64,000 nucleotides of DNA. Origin: CAIWHR01 sp963843595. GTDB lineage: Bacteria > Pseudomonadota > Gammaproteobacteria > Burkholderiales > Casimicrobiaceae. Location of the stretch: positions 248,001 through 312,000 of the forward strand of contig CAWJLG010000015.1 of assembly GCA_963843595.1 (NCBI GenBank). Direction: 5' to 3'. The notes below the pieces were generated by a model. It was not told the origin of the DNA and did no database searches. It saw nothing but the letters and a program-made list of their open reading frames with translations. Positions 59,093-64,000 of this stretch are shown here, one piece after another. Positions within the stretch are counted from its first letter, which is position 1. Every line of letters begins with the position of its first letter. The position numbers were made by a program, and so were the translations under genes.

Positions 59093-59887
59093 ATGCCGAC
59101 CCGCGACGACCTGCTTCGGGAGCTCGGGCTCACGCCGACCTGGCGCCTTCGCGCCCGCGCCGCCCACGCCGCGCCGGACGCCTCGGCGCCCGCCGCGCCG
59201 ACCCTGCCTGCGGCACGGGAGCCGGGAACGGGCGTCGAGCGCCCGGAATCGGCGGGCGGAAGCGTGGACGCCGATGCGCGCCGGACCCGGATCGCCGCAC
59301 TGGAGTGGACCGAGTTCGCCGCCGACGTCGAGGCCTGCACGGCGTGCGGACTGTGCCAGACGCGGCGCCACACGGTCCCGGGCGTGGGCGACACGCGTGC
59401 CGAGTGGCTGTTCGTCGGCGAGGCGCCCGGTGCGGAAGAGGACGCGAAGGGCGAGCCGTTCGTCGGTCAGGCGGGGCGGCTTCTCGACAACATGCTCGCC
59501 GCACTCGGCCTTGCCCGGGGCAGGAACGTCTACATTGCCAACGTGCTGAAATGTCGTCCGCCGAGCAACCGGACGCCGGAGCCGCGCGAGGTCGACGCCT
59601 GTCGACCCTACCTCGACCGTCAGATCGAGCTGATCCAGCCGCGGCTCATCGTCGCGCTGGGCAAGAGCGCGGCGACCACGCTGCTCGGTGTGGAAGCCAC
59701 CATCGCGAGCTTGCGCGGGCGCGTACACCGCTACGGGGGCGTACCGTTGGTCGTGACCTACCATCCGGCGTACCTGCTGCGCAACCTGACCGACAAGGCC
59801 AAGGCGTGGGAGGACCTGCTGCTCGCGCGGCGGACGGTCGCGGCGGCCGCACAGCCCTCGGCCGGCGAATCCATCGGCGGGACGTGA
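59093..59887 (+). CDS. Uracil-DNA glycosylase, family 4 (iron-sulfur)
   Basis: 264 residues. A variable N-terminus of about 75 residues, then CTACGLCQTR (two cluster Cys), VGEAPGAEEDAKGEPFVGQAG (catalytic loop) and ANVLKCRPPSNRTPEPREVDAC with the other two cluster Cys. VVTYHPAYLLRN is the second active-site motif. It removes uracil from DNA. In many proteobacteria it follows rimI as here. Confidence 0.92.
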   Translation: MPTRDDLLRELGLTPTWRLRARAAHAAPDASAPAAPTLPAAREPGTGVERPESAGGSVDADARRTRIAALEWTEFAADVEACTACGLCQTRRHTVPGVGDTRAEWLFVGEAPGAEEDAKGEPFVGQAGRLLDNMLAALGLARGRNVYIANVLKCRPPSNRTPEPREVDACRPYLDRQIELIQPRLIVALGKSAATTLLGVEATIASLRGRVHRYGGVPLVVTYHPAYLLRNLTDKAKAWEDLLLARRTVAAAAQPSAGESIGGT

Positions 59888-59996
59888 CGCGCGACTTTGC
59901 CCCGTTCGTCGCATAATTGCTGGTGTCGGCGCCGGTTGGCCCCATATTCACGCCCGCAGGCGTCGTGTCTGCTCTGCATCCCTTCCCGGAGGAACC

Positions 59997-60680
59997 ATGA
60001 TCCGCAAGATCGCCGCCATTCTGGCCGTCACCGCGACGCTCGCGCTGACCGGCTGCGGCTATAACGACCTGCAGCGCCAGGACGAAGGCATCAAGGCCGC
60101 CTGGTCCGAGGTGCTCAACCAGTACCAGCGGCGCGCCGATCTCGTGCCGAACCTCGTCAATACCGTGAAGGGCTACGCCGCGCAGGAACAGGCGGTGCTG
60201 ACCGAGGTCACCAATGCCCGGGCGAGCGTGGGGGCGATCAAGGCGACGCCCGAGCTCGTCAACGACCCGGTGGCATTCCAGAAATTCGTCAAGGCGCAGG
60301 GCGAGCTCAGCGGCGCGCTGGGTCGTCTGATGCTGGTCGTCGAAAACTACCCGCAATTGAAGTCGGACGCGCTCTTCCGCGACCTCCAGTCGCAGCTCGA
60401 AGGCACGGAGAACCGGATCACCGTCGCGCGCAACCGCTACATCAAGACTGTGCAGGAGTTCAACACCACGGTGCGGCAGTTTCCGACCAACCTGACGGCG
60501 ATGCTGTTCAAGATGGACGTGAAGCCGAACTTCGCGGTCGAGAACGAGGCGGCGATTTCCGCGCCGCCGAAGGTCGACTTCAACAAAGCGCCGGCGCCAG
60601 CGCCGGCCCCGAAGTCCGAAGCACCGACCGACAGCAAGGTCGCCGGGAGCGCGGACGATCCGCTGAAGAAGGGCTATTGA
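59997..60680 (+). CDS. lemA: LemA-family lipoprotein
   Basis: 227 residues. Signal with lipobox ALTGC (Cys19), then YNDLQRQDEGIKAAWSEVLN and QYQRRADLVPNLVNTVKGYA, the LemA start, and FPTNLTAMLF near the end. LemA proteins are coiled, membrane-attached and of unclear role. The GGAGGAA site supports ATG 59997. The C-terminus is Pro/Ala-rich. Two TPM-domain genes follow, the usual lemA-ygcG arrangement. Confidence 0.93.
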   Translation: MIRKIAAILAVTATLALTGCGYNDLQRQDEGIKAAWSEVLNQYQRRADLVPNLVNTVKGYAAQEQAVLTEVTNARASVGAIKATPELVNDPVAFQKFVKAQGELSGALGRLMLVVENYPQLKSDALFRDLQSQLEGTENRITVARNRYIKTVQEFNTTVRQFPTNLTAMLFKMDVKPNFAVENEAAISAPPKVDFNKAPAPAPAPKSEAPTDSKVAGSADDPLKKGY

Positions 60681-60755
60681 CCGGGCTCCGGCATCGCGGC
60701 GATGCCGGCTCGGCGGCGCGTGCCGCTGCGGTTTTGCCCGACTGGATCTGATCCC

Positions 60756-61740
60756 GTGACAACGGCGGCACCCGCTGCGGGCTCCTTGCGCGGCCGCGTG
60801 GCACGCAGCCACGCGCGGGGGTGGGCCGTGCGCGCGGCGTGGGCATTGGCCGCGCTGCTGACCCTCGCGGCATTGCCGGCCGCCGCGTGGGCGGCGGGGA
60901 CCGACGGATTGCTGCCGATCCCGGCGCTCGCGGCGCGCGTCACCGATCTCACGCAGACGCTTGCCCCGGCCGAAGCGCAGACGCTCGAAGCGAAGCTCGC
61001 CGACTGGGAGGCGCGCACCGGCAATCAGCTGGTCGTCCTGATGGTGCCGACCACGCAGCCGGAACCCATCGAGGCCTACTCGATCCGCGTCGCCGAAGCG
61101 TGGAAGATCGGCCGCAAGGGGCAGGACAACGGCGCGCTCTTCCTCGTCGCGAAGAACGACAGGAAGATGCGGATCGAGGTCGGCTACGGCCTCGAGGGCA
61201 CGCTGACCGACGTGACGGCGCGGCGCATCATCGCCGAAAACGTCGCCCCGCTGTTTCGGGACGGTCAATTCGCGGCCGGCATCAACGCCGGCGTCGACCG
61301 GATCATCGCCGTGGTCGCCGAGGGCAAGCCATTGCCGCCGCCGAAGGCACAGGCCGGAACGTCGTCGCCGACGGGCGGCATGAGCTTCGAGATGCTGCTG
61401 ATCGTGCTGTTCATCGTCGTGCCGCTCGTCGGCGGCATCCTGCGCTCGATCTTCGGCCGCCTGCTGGGCTCGACGGTCGGCGCGGGCATCGTCGGCGCCG
61501 CCGCCTGGCTCGTCGCCGGCTCGCTGGTGATTGCCGGCATCGCCGCGGTCGTCGGGTTCATCGTGATGGTCTTCATGGGCAGCGGCCTCTCCGCGATGGG
61601 TCGACGCGGCGGTGGATGGACGTCCGGCGGCGGCTGGGGCGGCGGCGGCGGCTGGCGGCGGCGGTGGTGGCGGTGGCGGCGGTTTCTCGGGCGGTGGCGG
61701 CAGCTTCGGCGGCGGCGGCGCTTCCGGCGGCTGGGATTGA
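60756..61740 (+). CDS. TPM-domain membrane protein, YgcG-like (frameshift in Gly tail)
   Basis: Signal peptide or anchor (AAWALAALLTLAALPAAAWA), then a TPM domain: RVTDLTQTLAPAEAQTLEAK, TGNQLVVLMVPTTQPE, VAEAWKIGRKGQDNGALFLV and IEVGYGLEGTLTD. Two membrane segments follow (about residues 215-285), then a Gly-rich tail. In the tail near 61650 one extra base turns Gly codons into Arg/Trp; the corrected frame ends GGGASGGWD-stop at 61740. Literally read, the frame runs on into the next gene, which would be an artefact. Start is GTG 60756, but GTG 60828 or ATG 60702 are possible. Confidence 0.8.
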
Positions 61741-61769
61741 GCGTCACGTCCCCGACGCGGAGAACGACG

Positions 61770-62279
61770 ATGCCCTGGCGACGACCGAACCGGTTCTGGC
61801 GGCACCTCGCGACCGACCACGGCAGCGTGCGACGCGCGTTCCGCGACGCGGATCTCGCGCGCATCGAGACCGCGATTGCGCAAGGCGAAAGGACGCATCG
61901 CGGGCAGGTGCGGTTTGCCGTCGAAGCGTCGCTTCCGCTCGGCCGCGTCCTGAAGCGAATGCCGCCGCGCGAGCGCGCGCTCGAAGTTTTCGGTCTCCTG
62001 CGGATCTGGGACACCGAGGACAACTGCGGCGTGCTCGTGTACCTGCTGCTCGCCGACCGTGATGTCGAGATCGTCGCCGACCGCGGTATCCATGCCCGCG
62101 TCGGCGACGCGGCGTGGGAGGCCGTGTGCCGGACGATGGAGGCGGCGTTTCGCGAGGGCCGCTTCGCCGAGGGCGTGGCGGCGGGGATCGGCGAGATCAA
62201 CGCGCTCATGGCCCGTCACTTCCCGCGTGCGGGTGGCGCCGGGAACAACGAGCTCGACGACCGGCCCATGGTGCTGTAA
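61770..62279 (+). CDS. TPM-domain protein, second copy
   Basis: 169 residues from ATG 61770 (MPWRRPNRFWRHLATDHGS). RRAFRDADLARIETAIAQGER, then QVRFAVEASLPLG, VFGLLRIWDTEDNCGVLVYLLLADRDVEIVAD and CRTMEAAFREGRFAEGVAAGI are the landmarks of the TPM_phosphatase family in its short cytoplasmic form. It completes the lemA-TPM-TPM operon. The function is not established. Confidence 0.88.
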   Translation: MPWRRPNRFWRHLATDHGSVRRAFRDADLARIETAIAQGERTHRGQVRFAVEASLPLGRVLKRMPPRERALEVFGLLRIWDTEDNCGVLVYLLLADRDVEIVADRGIHARVGDAAWEAVCRTMEAAFREGRFAEGVAAGIGEINALMARHFPRAGGAGNNELDDRPMVL

Positions 62280-62316
62280 CGCTGCGCACCGGCGGGGCCG
62301 GCGCCACGGCGGCGAT

Positions 62317-63600
62317 TCAGTGCCCGGAGTGCTCTTCGGACTTCTCCATCCCGATGAGGTGCAGGGAGTCGCTGCGTGCCTGATTGATCCGGTGGCGCAG
62401 AAACACGAGCGTCATCGTGCCGGAGACGAACAGGCCGAACATCATGATCGCGACGTTCACCTGAAGGCCGTAACGGACCATCAGCGTGTAGAGCCCGACC
62501 ATCACGAGGATGCCGATGTTCTCGTTGAAGTTCTGCACGGCGATCGAATGACCGGCGCCCATCAGGACGTGGCCGCGATGCTGGAGCAGGGCGTTCATCG
62601 GCACGACGAAGAACCCGGCGCAGGCCCCGATCACGACCATCAGCACCATCGCCACCGGCATCTTCGTCACGAAGATCATCGCCATCACGGTGAGGCCCAT
62701 CGCGACGCCGATCGGCAGCACCTTCACCGAACCGCGAAGCGAGACCAGCTTGGCGGCCAGCACCGCGCCGGCGGCAATCCCGAGCGCGACGACACCTTGC
62801 AGCATCGACGCCTGGGAAAGGTCGAGGCCGAGTGCTCTGGCCGCCCAGTCGATGACGATGAACTGGAGCGTCGCGCCCGCGCCCCAGAACAGCGTCGTCG
62901 TCGCGAGCGATATCTGCCCCAGCTTGTCGCGCCAGAGCAGCGCGTTGCAGTGCGCGAATTCACGGATGAGGAAGAGCGGATTCCGGTTGAGTATCCGGTG
63001 ATCGACCCCTGTGTCCGGGATGTGCCAGTTGAAGATCGCCGCGATCATGTAGATGCCCATGATCACGGCGACCGCGGCCTCGGGCGGCGTTTCGATTCCG
63101 GTGTCCCACACCGGCAGGTCGAAACCCAGCAGCATCGTCGACACGCGCTGGCTGATCAGCGCGCCGCCCAGCAGGACGCCGAGGATGATCGAGCCCACCG
63201 TCGTGCCTTCGATCCAGCCGTTGGCGATGACGAGCTGGCGCGGCGGGAGCAGTTCGGTGAGGATCCCGTACTTGGCCGGAGAGTAGGCGGCGGCGCCAAT
63301 GCCGACGACGGCATAGGCCGCCAGCGGGTGCATCGCGAGCAGCATCAGCAGGCAGCCGCCGGCCTTGATGCCGTTGGACAGCAGCATCACGCGACCCTTC
63401 GGCATCGAATCGGCGAACGCGCCGACCAGCGGGGCAAGCAACACGTACGACACCACGAAGCACTGTTTCAGCGCCGGGGTCATCCACAAGGGCTCATGCT
63501 GCGCACGCAGGAGCGCGATGGCGGCGATCAGCAGCGCATTGTCGGCGAGCGACGAGAAAAACTGCGCCGCCATGATCGTGTAGAAGCCGGCCTTCATCAT
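62317..63600 (-). CDS. lplT: Lysophospholipid transporter LplT
   Basis: 427 residues and about twelve membrane segments. MKAGFYTIMAAQFFSSLADNALL is the LplT start; GAFADSMPKGRVML is the MFS A-motif and YSPAKYGILTELLPPRQLV the strongly conserved loop of the family. It flips lysophosphatidylethanolamine inward across the inner membrane for re-acylation. The usual fused or adjacent acyltransferase (aas) is not next to it. It is divergent from alr, the normal betaproteobacterial order. Confidence 0.93.
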   Translation of the reverse strand: MMKAGFYTIMAAQFFSSLADNALLIAAIALLRAQHEPLWMTPALKQCFVVSYVLLAPLVGAFADSMPKGRVMLLSNGIKAGGCLLMLLAMHPLAAYAVVGIGAAAYSPAKYGILTELLPPRQLVIANGWIEGTTVGSIILGVLLGGALISQRVSTMLLGFDLPVWDTGIETPPEAAVAVIMGIYMIAAIFNWHIPDTGVDHRILNRNPLFLIREFAHCNALLWRDKLGQISLATTTLFWGAGATLQFIVIDWAARALGLDLSQASMLQGVVALGIAAGAVLAAKLVSLRGSVKVLPIGVAMGLTVMAMIFVTKMPVAMVLMVVIGACAGFFVVPMNALLQHRGHVLMGAGHSIAVQNFNENIGILVMVGLYTLMVRYGLQVNVAIMMFGLFVSGTMTLVFLRHRINQARSDSLHLIGMEKSEEHSGH

Positions 63601-63766
63601 CCTCCGGGACGTGGCAGGCGCGCCGCGAGCGGCGCGAAGGGGCAGCGGGCATTGGGTATAATTTTATGAGGCAGGACCCGCGCCCGCGCTTTATACCATA
63701 CGAGCGGAGTACGGGCCGCGCCGATCGCCGTCCTCCCATCGGATCTCCCTTCGCTCCCCGCGCGCC

Positions 63767-64000
63767 ATGGCCCGACCGCTGTTTGCCCAGGTGAATCTCG
63801 CGGCACTCGAGGCCAACGTCGCCCGCGTCCGCGCCTGCGCGCCGAATACCCAGATGCTCGCCGTGGTGAAGGCCAATGCCTACGGTCACGGCCTTGCGCG
63901 CGTGCTGCCGGCGTTGGGCGATGCGGACGGCCTGGCGCTGCTCGAGCTCGACGCGGCGGTGAGCCTTCGCGCTGGTCGATACGCGCGGCGGATCGTGCTG
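63767..64000 (+). CDS. alr: Alanine racemase, 5' part, runs off the window
   Basis: The first 78 codons: MARPLFAQVNLAALEANVAR, then MLAVVKANAYGHGLARVLPA with the PLP-binding Lys35, and GLALLELDAAVSLR. It makes D-alanine for the cell wall. The gene continues past base 64000, so neither the length nor the C-terminal domain can be judged. Divergent from lplT, with about 165 bases between the two starts. Confidence 0.93.
   Translation, partial: MARPLFAQVNLAALEANVARVRACAPNTQMLAVVKANAYGHGLARVLPALGDADGLALLELDAAVSLRAGRYARRIVL

Noticed and set aside
59646..62219. An 857-codon minus-strand open frame
   Set aside because: Antisense to the uracil-DNA glycosylase, lemA and TPM genes, with His/Arg/Asp-rich composition and no family motif.
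60702..62279. A single 525-residue fused double-TPM protein
   Set aside because: The fusion exists only because of a one-base shift in the Gly tail; the corrected first gene stops at 61740 and the second has its own ATG at 61770.

Overview
The window reads as a chromosomal contig from a GC-rich betaproteobacterium. The evidence is gene content and local order rather than a marker gene: DUF1841 beside nth and an rsxB-like ferredoxin, proB next to obgE, rho next to trxA, lplT divergent from alr, PEP-CTERM exported proteins, and NodT/EmrA/EmrB efflux. No rRNA gene is present, so the genus cannot be fixed.

Layout. 1-16.8 kb is a compact housekeeping core: YIP1-like membrane protein, proB, obgE, a PMT/ArnT-like glycosyltransferase, rpmE, rho, trxA, fdxA, two small cytochromes c, DUF1841, nth, a TPR protein, rsxB, an acyltransferase, a CDF zinc exporter, corA, an MFS carrier and pncB. 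16.8-25.2 kb is a signalling and envelope block: an M48-like protein without its catalytic glutamate, an orphan GspE/PilB ATPase, a cyclase-FHA protein, and facing them an operon of two exported proteins (one CsgG-like) plus a Ser/Thr kinase with a transmembrane segment and a large extracytoplasmic domain. 25.6-30.1 kb holds a small LuxR-type regulator, a pair of paralogous secreted proteins with a WWQW motif, and an SHP / diheme cytochrome c / cytochrome b operon. 30.1-35.2 kb is a marR-nodT-emrA-emrB efflux operon whose promoter almost touches the marR start codon.

35.3-55.3 kb is accessory and scarred: an EAL-domain remnant, a CoA-transferase, an IS1182-type element inserted just after the start of a gene, an IS3-like end, sixA, an ABC exporter, malonyl-CoA decarboxylase, a phasin, an IS3 orfA scrap, a catabolic trio (isopropylmalate/isocitrate-dehydrogenase-like, cysteine hydrolase, Rieske oxygenase), a trypsin-like protease, two PEP-CTERM proteins, a damaged IS5-type element and a stretch with long A-runs. 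From the tRNA-Ser at 55.4 kb to the end it is core again: Bax inhibitor-1 protein, rlmD, tsaB, rimI, a family-4 uracil-DNA glycosylase, lemA and two TPM-domain genes, lplT and the start of alr.

A caution for the whole window: at least eight otherwise normal genes contain single-base insertions or deletions (kinase, WWQW paralog, cytochrome b, emrB, PEP-CTERM gene, IS5 transposase, rlmD, TPM gene), several of them in short G or C runs. The presence of such lesions in rlmD suggests that many are sequencing or assembly errors rather than true pseudogenes.
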